Assembly: GCF_005145045.1 (NCBI RefSeq)
Contig: NZ_CP039693.1
Location: 310,001 to 374,000, forward strand
Length of the DNA stretch: 64,000 nucleotides
Reading direction: 5' to 3'
Origin: Agrobacterium larrymoorei
Lineage (GTDB): Bacteria > Pseudomonadota > Alphaproteobacteria > Rhizobiales > Rhizobiaceae
The translations under genes were made by a program, and so were the position numbers. Below the pieces are notes generated by a model. It searched no databases. It was not told the DNA's origin and saw only the letters and a list, made by a program, of their open reading frames with translations. How positions within the stretch are numbered: the stretch's first letter is position 1; each line of letters opens with the position of its first letter. This document shows, piece by piece, positions 29,027 through 38,566 of this stretch.

Positions 29027-29692
29027 ATGCCGGAATTTTCTCCGCTGGACTATGAGAGCTTGAGCAACACGGTCTACTCCGCCATGTGCGATGCGCTCAT
29101 GCAGGGGCGCTTTCAACCCGGCGAGCGCCTGAAGATCCGCGATCTGGCCGAGCAGTTCGGCACCAGTGTCACGCCCATCCGCGATGCGATCCTGCGGCTT
29201 GCCAATGACGAAGCGCTGATCTTCCGCTCGCCGCGGGATATTCGGATTCCCGACATGAAACAGGCACGCTACCGGGAAATCAGGTCAATTCGTGTGAAGC
29301 TTGAAGGATTGGCGGCAGAAACCGCAGCGCAAACGGCGACTGCCAAGGATATTGCAGCGCTGGAGCAGGTTTTACGCGACAATGAGCAGGCCATTGCCGA
29401 TGGAGATGGTCTAAAGGGTGCTGCGCTCAATCAGGCATTCCACTTCATGCTGCCGCAAATTGCCGGGCTGCCTGTGCTTAACGGCATATTGAGGCGCCTC
29501 TGGCTTCAGATGGGTCCGCACATATCGGACGTTTACATTCCTGCCGGACGCGCGATGATCGATCATCATTATCCGGTTGTGGATGCTCTTAAGCGACATG
29601 ACTCGGCTGCGGCGGCCATGGCGATCATCGATGACATATTGCTTGGCGGGAAGCCTATCCTGGAGCGCATCACCACCCGGGAAGAAAATTAA
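29027..29692 (+). CDS. GntR-family (FCD) transcriptional regulator
   Basis: 221-residue regulator. The winged helix-turn-helix at residues about 10-70 contains LMQGRFQPGERLKIRDLAEQFGTSVTPIRDAILRL, the GntR signature with the TPIRDA recognition helix. An all-helical FCD ligand domain follows, with AALNQAFHFMLPQIAG supplying a metal-binding His. GGGAGG precedes the ATG. Identical palindromes upstream of itself and of the next operon suggest autoregulation and control of both the kinase/phospho-lyase pair and the SDR-ABC transporter genes. The inducer would be the pathway's amino alcohol or a product of it. Confidence 0.93.
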   Translation: MPEFSPLDYESLSNTVYSAMCDALMQGRFQPGERLKIRDLAEQFGTSVTPIRDAILRLANDEALIFRSPRDIRIPDMKQARYREIRSIRVKLEGLAAETAAQTATAKDIAALEQVLRDNEQAIADGDGLKGAALNQAFHFMLPQIAGLPVLNGILRRLWLQMGPHISDVYIPAGRAMIDHHYPVVDALKRHDSAAAAMAIIDDILLGGKPILERITTREEN

Positions 29693-29734
29693 TCCGGCGA
29701 AAATGACCTGTTGCATTTCCCAAATGGGCTAATA

Positions 29735-29751
29735 TGATGCATCAAACATCA
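29735..29751. promoter_or_regulatory. GntR operator candidate, site 2 (SDR-transporter operon)
   Basis: TGATGCATCA followed by AACATCA, matching site 1 at all but one of 20 positions, including the flanking TA before it. It ends one base before the AGGAG ribosome binding site of the SDR gene, so a bound repressor would also block translation-initiation sequence in the DNA. An upstream in-frame ATG at 29734 lies at the edge of the operator and is not a likely start. Confidence 0.75.
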
Positions 29752-29763
29752 AGGAGCGGCGGT

Positions 29764-30504
29764 ATGAGCGAAGATCGACCTTACATGCTACTGACCGGTG
29801 CGAGCCGCGGCATCGGCCACGCCACCGTCAAGCTCTTTCAGGCCAAGGGGTGGCGAATCCTCACCGTTTCCCGCCAGCCGTTTTCCGAGGAATGCGCATG
29901 GCCTTCGGCCCGCGAAAGCCACATCCAGGCCGACCTTGCCGACTTAAGCCAGATCGACCGCCTCGTTGATACTGTGCGCGAAAGATTGCCGAAGGGCAAG
30001 CTGCAAGCGCTCGTCAACAATGCCGGTATTTCGCCGAAGGGACCGGAGAAAAGCCGTCTCGGCGTTGCCGAAACGGCTGCCGACGTGTGGACGCAGGTGA
30101 TGAACGTCAACCTCATCTCGACTGCACTTCTGGCCCGGGCACTTCTGCCGGAGCTTGAAGCGGCAAAGGGTTCGATCGTCAACGTCACCTCGATTGCGGG
30201 ATCGCGCGTGCACCCATTCGCGGGCGTTGCCTATGCGGCCTCCAAGGCGGCGCTGGCTTCCCTGACACGCGAAATGGCGCATGAATTCGGCCGTTTCGGT
30301 GTGCGGGCAAATGCCATTGCTCCGGGGGAAATCGAGACGTCGATCCTTTCGCCAGGCACCGATGAGCTGGTTGCCGCAGAGGTGCCGATGGGCAGGCTGG
30401 GGGAGCCGAAGGAAGTGGCGGAAACCATCTATTTCCTTTGCTCGGAGCAGTCCTCCTATATCACCGGAGCCGAAATCCACATCAATGGAGGACAGCACGT
30501 TTGA
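29764..30504 (+). CDS. Short-chain dehydrogenase/reductase
   Basis: 246-residue classical SDR. TGASRGIGHATVKLF binds NAD(P), ALVNNAGIS is the NNAG motif, and YAASKAALASLTREMAHEFG holds the catalytic Tyr and Lys. The C-terminus SSYITGAEIHINGGQHV is standard. The start is the ATG with AGGAG seven bases upstream. It heads the operon that carries the polyamine-type ABC importer. In the proposed amino-alcohol pathway it could oxidise or reduce a semialdehyde or hydroxyl intermediate, but SDR sequences do not reveal the substrate. Located under operator site 2. Confidence 0.9.
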   Translation: MSEDRPYMLLTGASRGIGHATVKLFQAKGWRILTVSRQPFSEECAWPSARESHIQADLADLSQIDRLVDTVRERLPKGKLQALVNNAGISPKGPEKSRLGVAETAADVWTQVMNVNLISTALLARALLPELEAAKGSIVNVTSIAGSRVHPFAGVAYAASKAALASLTREMAHEFGRFGVRANAIAPGEIETSILSPGTDELVAAEVPMGRLGEPKEVAETIYFLCSEQSSYITGAEIHINGGQHV

Positions 30505-30714
30505 CCCTGTTGGCGGGCCGAACATCCGCCGCCGGTCAGAAGAATGCATACGATACTCTCCGCCGCCTTCCAAAGGAAAAGGGAAGACCGGCGGGCGACA
30601 GGCAGGGCTCGTGACATTGCAAAAGCCAAGCACGAGATTTGCCGAGAACTTGAGGAATTCAATCCGGGCCGAGCAACCGATGCCGGTCCCTCTCAGGACG
30701 AAAAGGGGAACATA

Positions 30715-31767
30715 ATGAAGCAGTTCAAGAAATTTTCCGTGCTTGCGGCGACAGCCGCCGCCCTGACGCTGACCCAGAGCCTGCCAGCCTTCAGCCGCGA
30801 TCTGACCGTCGTCTCCTGGGGTGGTACCTATCAGGATGCGCAGCGCAAGATTTACTTCAAGCCTTTCTCCGAAAAGATCGGCAAGCCGGTTCTGGACGAG
30901 GCGTGGGATGGTGGCATCGGTGTCATTCAATCCAAGGTCAAGGCTGGCGCACCGAACTGGGATGCCGTGCAGGTCGAGGCGGAAGAGCTGGCTCTCGGTT
31001 GCGCCGATGGTCTCTACGAAAAGATCGACTGGGACAAGATGGGCGGCAAGGACAAGTTCCTGCCAACGGCCGTCAACGACTGTGGCGTCGGCGCAATCGT
31101 CTGGTCAACCGCCATTGCCTATGACGGCGCAAAGCTGAAGGAAGGCCCGAAATCCTGGCAGGACTTCTGGAACGTGGAGAAATTTCCGGGCAAGCGCTCG
31201 TTGCGCAAAGGCCCGAAATATACACTCGAATTCGCTCTTCTGGCGGACGGCGTTTCCAAGGATGAGCTTTACGATGTTCTCTCCACCGAGGAAGGCGTCA
31301 ACCGCGCGTTCAAGAAACTCGATGAGTTGAAGCCGAACATCGTCTGGTGGGAATCCGGTGCGCAGCCCTTGCAGTTTCTGGCATCGGGCGAAGTGGTGAT
31401 GACATCCGCCTATAATGGCCGCATTACCGGCATCAACCGCACCGAGGGCAAGAATTTCAAGGTCGTCTGGCCGGGCAGCATCTATGCCGTCGATAGCTGG
31501 GTGGTGTTGAAAGATGCGGCAAACAAGGCCGAGGCGCAGGATTTCATCGCTTTCGCAAGCCTGCCGGAACACCAGTCCAAGCTTCCTGAATTCGTGGCCT
31601 ACGGTCTGCCGAACAAGGAAGCCGCTTCCAAGGTACCGGCAGAATACGCCAAGGACCTGCCGACGGAGCCCGCCAACATGACGGATGCGATCCCGCTCAA
31701 TGTCGATTTCTGGATCGACAATGCTGAATCCCTTACCCAGCGCTTCAACGCCTGGCTGGCCAAGTAA
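30715..31767 (+). CDS. ABC importer solute-binding protein, polyamine/opine type (PotD-like)
   Basis: 350-residue exported binding protein. The signal peptide is MKQFKKFSVLAATAAALTLT with cleavage near PAFSRD. The mature start DLTVVSWGGTYQDAQRKIYFKPF is the hallmark of the spermidine/putrescine-type family-1 cluster. The ATG at 30715 has AGGGGAA upstream; the longer upstream frame to 30544 is not credible. It follows the SDR by 210 bases and precedes an ATPase and two permeases. A cationic amino compound is the likely ligand class. Hydroxylysine or a related amino alcohol is suggested by the neighbouring kinase and phospho-lyase. Confidence 0.9.
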   Translation: MKQFKKFSVLAATAAALTLTQSLPAFSRDLTVVSWGGTYQDAQRKIYFKPFSEKIGKPVLDEAWDGGIGVIQSKVKAGAPNWDAVQVEAEELALGCADGLYEKIDWDKMGGKDKFLPTAVNDCGVGAIVWSTAIAYDGAKLKEGPKSWQDFWNVEKFPGKRSLRKGPKYTLEFALLADGVSKDELYDVLSTEEGVNRAFKKLDELKPNIVWWESGAQPLQFLASGEVVMTSAYNGRITGINRTEGKNFKVVWPGSIYAVDSWVVLKDAANKAEAQDFIAFASLPEHQSKLPEFVAYGLPNKEAASKVPAEYAKDLPTEPANMTDAIPLNVDFWIDNAESLTQRFNAWLAK

Positions 31768-31783
31768 GCTTTAGTACCCTCAC

Positions 31784-31806
31784 AGGGCACCGCGTGTCGG
31801 TGTCCT
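31784..31806 (+). terminator. Intercistronic hairpin after the binding-protein gene
   Basis: AGGGCACCG, loop CGTGT, CGGTGTCCT: a 9-bp stem with one G-U pair 17 bases after the binding-protein stop. No T-run follows. It probably stabilises the upstream mRNA so that the binding protein is made in excess over the membrane components. Confidence 0.6.
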
Positions 31807-31864
31807 GCTTCAGCTACGACACGTCCTGCTCCCTTTTATTGCCGGGGCAGTCGATGGAGTTTCC

Positions 31865-32928
<1,064 letters not shown>

Positions 32929-32932
<4 letters not shown>

Positions 32933-34107
32933 GTGGTTTCTCGCAACGCACCGCTCGCTCACTTCTGCTTCTCGCGCCGCTTCTCCTCTTTCTCATCGGC
33001 TTCTTCATCTGGCCGCTTCTCAGCATGGTGTCTCAATCGGTTTCGGATACGGCGGTGCTGCGTCTTCTGCCCAAAAGTGCCGAAATCGTCGCTGACTGGG
33101 ATCGGCAGACGCCACCGACGAGTGAGATGCAGACGGCGCTGATTTCAGATTTGAAGGCGGTGGACGATACGCAGGCGCTGGGCGACATGGTTCGCCGCCT
33201 CAACAGCGCCCGCCCCGGCTTTCGCACACTGATGTCGAAAACAACGAGTGCTTTGGCAGATAGTGCAGCGTCACCTGTCGATCTTGTTTCCGTAGACAAA
33301 AGATGGGGGCAGCCTGACTATTGGATCGCGATTGCGGATGCACTTTCGCCGATCACGGATCGCAATCTGCTTGCAGCAGTCGATCTTGGCCGCAATTCCG
33401 CTGGGGACATCGAGCATCTCCCCGCCGATCAATCCGTCAACGGTGTCATTCTCGCTCGTACCTTCTGGATTGCAGCGCTGGTAACGCTCGCCTGCGTCCT
33501 CATCGGCTTTCCCTATGCACTGATTGCAGCCTCCCTCGAAGGCTGGAAGCGCGATCTCATGCTGGGCGCGGTGCTTCTGCCGCTCTGGACATCGCTTCTG
33601 GTGCGAACGGCGGCATGGTTCATTCTGCTTCAAGAGCAGGGGCTGATCAACGAAATGCTGCAATGGATCGGCCTGATAAATGCTCCGCTACCGCTGATCT
33701 TCAACCGTATCGGCGTGATCATCGCCATGACGCATGTGCTTCTGCCGTTCATGGTTTTGCCGATCTATTCGGTGCTGATCACCATACCGCGCAACCTCAT
33801 GCCCGCCGCAGCTTCGCTCGGTGCTCATCCCCTTCGGGCCTTCATCAAGGTTCTTCTGCCGCTCAGCCTGCGTGGCGTGGCCTCCGGTTGCCTGCTCGTC
33901 TTCATCTCGGCCATCGGCTATTACATCACCCCCGCTTTGATCGGCGGTCCGGGAGATCAGATGATTTCTTCCGTCATCGCATTCTATGCGACGGGAACCG
34001 CGAACTGGGGAATGGCAGGCGCGCTCGGTGTCGTGCTGCTTGTCGCAACGCTCGTGCTTTACAGTGTCTATGCCCGGCTTTCGGCGGAAGAGCAGAGGAA
34101 GTACTGA
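32929..34107 (+). CDS. ABC importer permease (PotB type) with large periplasmic insert
   Basis: 392-residue permease, about 100 longer than E. coli PotB. After TM1 (LLLLAPLLLFLIGFFIWPLLSMV) there is a hydrophilic insert of about 120 residues (roughly 40-155), probably periplasmic. The usual five helices follow. The EAA-type loop reads PAAASLGAHPLRAFIKVLLPLSL. The ATG at 32929 overlaps the ATPase stop. Inserts of this kind occur in some rhizobial polyamine/opine-type permeases. It pairs with the permease encoded next. Confidence 0.92.
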
Positions 34108-34109
34108 CC

Positions 34110-34895
34110 ATGACGCTCAGAATTCTCAAGCCACTCTTTGCCGTTGCCGCCATTCTTTTCCTGATCGCGCCGCTTCTCGCAATCCTGCCCCTCGCCTTTA
34201 CATCAAGCGTCATCCTCACCTACCCAATTCCCTCGTGGTCGCTGCGATGGCTGGAGGAACTGTTCACGGCAGATTCCTGGCGTCGGGCGATCATCAATAG
34301 CCTCATCATCGCGTCCGGCACCACGCTGCTCGCGGTCATTCTCGGAACATTGGCAGCGCTTGGCTTGCGCAACCGCCGCCTGTTTTTCAAGGGTACGATC
34401 CGCACCCTGTTTTTGCTGCCGATGGTGGTTCCGGCTGTCGTCCTTGGCGTTGGCATGCAGGTTCTGCTCGCCCGCTTCGGGCTCACCAACAGCTATATAG
34501 GCGTTATCATCGCCCATACCGTCGTGGCTGTCCCCTTCGTCGTCGTCAGTGTCAGCGGGGCACTGGCCGGTATCGATGAGCGGGTGGAGCTTGCCGCCGA
34601 ACGTCTCGGCGCCTCGCCCGCCACCGTCTTCCGCCGCGTTACCTTGCCTCTTGCCATGCCGGGCGTTCTCTCCGGCGCGGTGCTGGCCTTTGCAACGTCA
34701 CTGGATGAGGTGGTTTTGACGCTCTTCGTCGCCGGTCCCAATCAAAGGACGCTGGCGCGTGAAATGTTCTCCAGCATCCGCGAGAACATCAGCCCTGCCA
34801 TTGCAGCGGCGGCCTTCCTGTTCATCACGGCAACCCTTTTGGCCGGCGCCCTGGCCATGATCTTCAGGCATATGAGAAAAGCGACAACCGGCTGA
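34110..34895 (+). CDS. ABC importer permease (PotC type)
   Basis: 261-residue permease with about six transmembrane segments. The EAA-type loop is ELAAERLGASPATVFRRVTLPLAMPG. The start is the ATG at 34110, two bases after the previous stop. The frame remains open for hundreds of bases upstream, but that stretch is an out-of-frame reading of the preceding permease. It completes the importer. A strong hairpin lies just after the stop. Confidence 0.92.
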   Translation: MTLRILKPLFAVAAILFLIAPLLAILPLAFTSSVILTYPIPSWSLRWLEELFTADSWRRAIINSLIIASGTTLLAVILGTLAALGLRNRRLFFKGTIRTLFLLPMVVPAVVLGVGMQVLLARFGLTNSYIGVIIAHTVVAVPFVVVSVSGALAGIDERVELAAERLGASPATVFRRVTLPLAMPGVLSGAVLAFATSLDEVVLTLFVAGPNQRTLAREMFSSIRENISPAIAAAAFLFITATLLAGALAMIFRHMRKATTG

Positions 34896-34899
34896 GGCA

Positions 34900-34925
34900 G
34901 ATCCGGCAGCTTTCGCTGCCGGATC
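34900..34925. terminator. Perfect 11-bp hairpin between convergent permease and aminotransferase genes
   Basis: GATCCGGCAGC, TTTC, GCTGCCGGATC, located 5 bases after the permease stop and 11 before the convergent aminotransferase stop. The following TCTATTCCT is only moderately T-rich. Probably a bidirectional terminator. Confidence 0.8.
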
Positions 34926-34935
34926 TCTATTCCTG

Positions 34936-36291
34936 TCAGACCTTCCGCGTTGCAGCGACGGCATCGAGCGCACGAGCCAGTGCATCGAACATCTCGTCGA
35001 TCTGCTCCGCCGTGATGATGAGCGGTGGGCAGAAGCAGATCGCTTCTCCAACGACACGGGCGATAACGCCCTCATGTTCCAGGGCCGCGCCAACGGCGGC
35101 CGCCGCATCTCCGGCTTTCGCATTCTCCCAAGGCTTGATCTCGAGCGCGCCGAGCAGGCCGATACCACGGAATGAGTGGGCCAGCGCATGCCTGGAAAGG
35201 CCTTCGAGCTGCGAGAGGAATTTGCTCTCCAGTCTGGCGGCATTGCCGACCAGATCTTTCTCCTCGATGATCTTCAGGTTTTCCAGTCCAACGGCTGTCG
35301 CAACGGGATGGCCGGATGCGGTGAAACCGTGGCCGAAAACGCCGATACGATCCGACTCGTCGGCAATCGGCTGGTAGAACGCGTCATTCATCAGAATTGC
35401 CGAAAGCGGCATGTAGGAAGAGGAAAGCTGCTTGGAGAGAACCAGAACATCCGGCTCGATACCATAGGTCTGGCAGGCGAACATCTTGCCGGTACGGCCA
35501 AAGCCGCAGATCACCTCATCCACGACCAGCAGAATGTCGTATTTTTTCAGGATTTTCTGCACGCCAGCCCAGTATCCCGCCGGTGGAACCAGCACACCGC
35601 CCGCTCCCATCACAGGCTCGCCCCAGAATGCAGCGATAGTTTCCGGACCTTCCTTGAGGATCAGGTCTTCCAGATCCTTTAACATGCGCGCGGTAAAGTC
35701 CGCCTCACTCTCGCCTGCTGATCCATGGTGGACGAAGGACGGGCAGGATGTATGGATCATGCGGTCCAGCGGCAGATCGAAGCTTTCATGGTTGCGTGGC
35801 AGGCCGGTGATCGAACCGGAGGCAATCGTCACGCCATGATAACCCTTGATGCGCCCGATGATCTTCTTCTTGTCCTTCTTTCCAAGGGCGTTCGAGCGAT
35901 ACCAAACCATCTTGCAGGCCAGATCGTTTGCCTCGGAACCGGACGAGGTGAAATGAACCTTGGACATCGGAACCGGCGCGATCTGGATCAGCTTTTCGGC
36001 AAGGTCTATCGATGGACCATGCGTCTTGTAAGCGAAGGTATGGTAATAAGGCAGCTTCTCCATCTGGGCTTTCGCCACTTCCGCGAGACGCTTCTCCCCA
36101 AATCCGACAGCCACCGACCAGAGCCCCGCCAACCCTTCGATATAGCGTTTGCCGCTGCTATCGAAAACATAGATACCCTCCCCCGACTCGATCACGAGAC
36201 CGCCCGTCTTTTCATATTTCCGAAGATTGACGTTCGGATGCATCTGATAGGCAATATCGCGGCCTTCGATCGAATTCGGTATGATGGTCAT
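34936..36291 (-). CDS. Class-III aminotransferase (omega-amino acid/diamine type)
   Basis: 451-residue PLP aminotransferase. VVDEVICGFGRTGKMFACQ precedes the PLP Lys in LVLSKQLSSSYMPLSAIL, and the N-terminal HPNVNLRKYEKTGGLVIESGEGIYVFDSSGKRYIEGLAGLW is typical of beta-alanine/putrescine:pyruvate-type enzymes. AGGAA lies before the ATG. Unlike the enzyme at 26561 it looks like an ordinary transaminase. It converges on the ABC importer operon and has its own divergent upstream region. No copy of the GntR palindrome was seen there, so its membership of the regulon is uncertain. It could remove an omega-amino group from the imported amine or from a downstream intermediate. Confidence 0.88.
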   Translation of the reverse strand: MTIIPNSIEGRDIAYQMHPNVNLRKYEKTGGLVIESGEGIYVFDSSGKRYIEGLAGLWSVAVGFGEKRLAEVAKAQMEKLPYYHTFAYKTHGPSIDLAEKLIQIAPVPMSKVHFTSSGSEANDLACKMVWYRSNALGKKDKKKIIGRIKGYHGVTIASGSITGLPRNHESFDLPLDRMIHTSCPSFVHHGSAGESEADFTARMLKDLEDLILKEGPETIAAFWGEPVMGAGGVLVPPAGYWAGVQKILKKYDILLVVDEVICGFGRTGKMFACQTYGIEPDVLVLSKQLSSSYMPLSAILMNDAFYQPIADESDRIGVFGHGFTASGHPVATAVGLENLKIIEEKDLVGNAARLESKFLSQLEGLSRHALAHSFRGIGLLGALEIKPWENAKAGDAAAAVGAALEHEGVIARVVGEAICFCPPLIITAEQIDEMFDALARALDAVAATRKV

Positions 36292-36572
36292 ATGTCGGTT
36301 CCTTTGTTCCCTTTATTTGGTATAGCGCTCGAAAGTGGCATCGGCTGCACTGGAAAGCGAAGCTTTCGCCTTCATTTCCGACGACAACCCGGTGATTTCG
36401 ATGCGCTAATAGAACCTTAGCGGCGACAGGCTTGCAAGCCGCAAGATAGAGATTGAAAGATGCTCGCCTTTCAAAAAAATCCGACCCAGCATCGTCAATA
36501 GCCACGCTATTCTGTTAATGTTCCTTTAGGACGCGCCCACTTAAAGTACGTCTCTTTCATTCTCTTGGCACT
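36292..36572. promoter_or_regulatory. Divergent region with three inverted repeats
   Basis: The 281 bases between the aminotransferase and the phosphatase genes contain GAAAGC-GAA-GCTTTC (36353-36367), the perfect palindrome GGCTTGCAAGCC (36429-36440) and TGAAAG-N8-CTTTCA followed by an A-run (36454-36473). Any of them could be a regulator site. None matches the GntR palindrome. Confidence 0.4.
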
Positions 36573-37373
36573 GTGATCCAAATCATGCGCAAGGTCATCG
36601 ATTGGCTTTCTCGATACCGGAAAAGCCAGCAACGAGTTGTCCCCCGGCGCCGGATCGATCTGGGCGACAGAGCGCCATCATTCTCGATCTACGCAGTCGG
36701 TGACGTTCATGGTCGGCTGGATCTTTTGAAGCAGGCCGAAACGCGTATTGCCGATGATATCGCAGCTACAGGCAAAAACAGCCTGACGGTTTTGCTGGGT
36801 GATTTCATTGATCGTGGCCCCTCCTCTGCGCAGGTTATCAACCACCTCATGCATCAGAGCGAACACGGTCTGAGGCGCCTTCCGCTTGCTGGCAATCACG
36901 AAGACGTCTTTCTGCGCTATCTCAGCGATCCCAAGAAAAATGCGGATTGGTTGGCGCTTGGAGGTGAACAGACGCTGGCCTCCTATGGGATTGACGTGCA
37001 CGGTGCAGCCTTCCTGCGTAGCGAGCGAGAAGGCACCCTCGTAGATTTGTTTGCGGAGGCCATTCCAGACGGCCACAAGCGCTTCATCGCCAGCCTTCCG
37101 ATCATGCTCACGGTGGGAAAGTTGCTTTTCGTACACGCGGGCATTCGTCCTGGCATTGCGCTGGCCGAGCAGTCGGATGAGGACATGATGTGGATTCGTG
37201 AGCCGTTTCTAGCGCAAGGCCCAAAGCTTCCGGACTTGTTCGTCATCCATGGTCACACGCCAAAAGATAAACCCAGTCCAGGGCCCCAACGGCTTTGCAT
37301 AGACACCGGTGCGTTTTACACCAACACGCTGACCGTGTTGCGGATCGATGGCGATCAGATGCAGCTCATTTGA
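36573..37373 (+). CDS. Metallophosphoesterase (serine/threonine protein phosphatase-like)
   Basis: 266-residue calcineurin-like phosphoesterase with the full bimetal motif set: GDVHGRLDLL, GDFIDRGPSS, GNHED, FVHAGI and VIHGHTP. It resembles the bacterial PrpA/PPP-type protein phosphatases also seen in rhizobial polysaccharide regions. The start is uncertain: GTG at 36573 or ATG at 36585, neither with a good ribosome binding site. Substrates may be phosphoproteins or small phosphate esters. It stands alone between the amine cluster and the exo genes. Confidence 0.85.
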   Translation: MIQIMRKVIDWLSRYRKSQQRVVPRRRIDLGDRAPSFSIYAVGDVHGRLDLLKQAETRIADDIAATGKNSLTVLLGDFIDRGPSSAQVINHLMHQSEHGLRRLPLAGNHEDVFLRYLSDPKKNADWLALGGEQTLASYGIDVHGAAFLRSEREGTLVDLFAEAIPDGHKRFIASLPIMLTVGKLLFVHAGIRPGIALAEQSDEDMMWIREPFLAQGPKLPDLFVIHGHTPKDKPSPGPQRLCIDTGAFYTNTLTVLRIDGDQMQLI

Positions 37374-37736
37374 TCTAAAAGGCAAATATTTCTCTGATAC
37401 CGGCTGCGTTTTGATAGAGCGCGCTGTAAACGTGATTCCAGTAAGAGTTGAACTGATTGATCTTTTTTAAATGTCTCAGGTAGATAGCCGGTCATTATGC
37501 TGGTGTGTCATTTGAGGTCTGATTATCAGGATAAATTTTCGAAGTATTATATTTCAATGAATACCATCATATTGGACTACCCAATCGCAAACAAAACTGG
37601 CAAATAATCCCCGTTGCTTTGCCGGGCATTGTGTTGAACGAGTATCTCAATGATCATTAATGGGTCCATCACTCACGCTGCTTCCACTGCCAGCCATCGG
37701 CAAGCTCTACCTACACGTCCAGACAGAGGTAACCTG
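37374..37736. other. AT-rich upstream region of the exoK operon (no gene seen)
   Basis: 363 bases without a plausible gene. The middle is AT-rich, in contrast to the GC-rich exo genes that follow, and likely contains the promoter for exoK-exoO. No clear -35/-10 pair or operator could be singled out. Confidence 0.5.
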
Positions 37737-38525
37737 ATGACCTACATTGCGCATATATCGTCGCGCATTTTGGCCACAGCATTGGTGGCACTCGGCCTCG
37801 GCTCTTCAGCCGCCATGGCTCAAGAGAACAACGGCAAGTCTTTTATCGAGAACTTCGACAGTATGGATCGGTCGTTCTGGTATGTATCCGATGGCTGGAA
37901 CAATGGTCCGCATCAGAATTGTACGTGGTCGAAGAAGCTGGTGAAGTTCGAGGGTGGGCATTTGCAGCTGGGGTTTCAGGAAGGCCGTGCGGGGGACCGT
38001 AATTATTCCTGCGGGGAAATCCAGACCAAGGGGCGTTATCGCTATGGCACCTATGAGGCGCGGATCAAGACGGCTTCGGGTTCCGGCCTGAACTCTGCTT
38101 TCTTCACCTATATCGGCCCGACCGACAAGAAGCCGCATGACGAGATCGACATGGAGGTTCTTGGCAAGAACAGCGGTCAGGTGCAGCTGAACCAGTATAT
38201 TTCCGCCAAGGGCGGCAATGAGCAGCTGGTGGATGTGCCCGGCGGTGCAGACAAGGGGTTCAACGACTATGCCTTCGTCTGGGAGCCGCAGCGCCTGCGT
38301 TACTACGTCAATGGCAAGATGGTGCACGAGGTGACCGATCCATCGAAGATCCCGCAGACACCGCAGAAGATTTTCTTCAGCCTGTGGGGCACGGATACGC
38401 TCAAAAGCTGGATGGGCAAGTTCGCCTATACCGGCCCGACGACGATGCAGGTGGACCGCCTGGCCTTTACCGCGCTGGGAGACAAGTGCCAGTTTCCGCA
38501 GTCGGTTGCCTGCGCCACCAACTGA
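37737..38525 (+). CDS. exoK: GH16 endo-beta-glucanase, ExoK-like, exported
   Basis: 262-residue glycoside hydrolase family 16 protein. A signal peptide ends at SSAAMAQ. The catalytic motif is DEIDMEVLG, with both acidic residues present. Other family segments are GEIQTKGRYRYGTYEARIKTASGSG and KIFFSLWGTD. The size and lack of extra domains match ExoK, which trims succinoglycan-type polymer during its assembly and lowers chain length. The ATG at 37737 has AGAGGT seven bases upstream. It heads a string in the same order as the succinoglycan cluster: exoK, exoL, exoA, exoM, exoO. Confidence 0.88.
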   Translation: MTYIAHISSRILATALVALGLGSSAAMAQENNGKSFIENFDSMDRSFWYVSDGWNNGPHQNCTWSKKLVKFEGGHLQLGFQEGRAGDRNYSCGEIQTKGRYRYGTYEARIKTASGSGLNSAFFTYIGPTDKKPHDEIDMEVLGKNSGQVQLNQYISAKGGNEQLVDVPGGADKGFNDYAFVWEPQRLRYYVNGKMVHEVTDPSKIPQTPQKIFFSLWGTDTLKSWMGKFAYTGPTTMQVDRLAFTALGDKCQFPQSVACATN

Positions 38526-38566
38526 CGCATGCTGCCTGAACGCCGCCCTCGATAACCGGACTGGAT

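Noticed and set aside
33321..34895. A 524-residue permease fusion
   Set aside because: The first 263 residues are an out-of-frame reading of the preceding permease; the real gene starts at the ATG at 34110.
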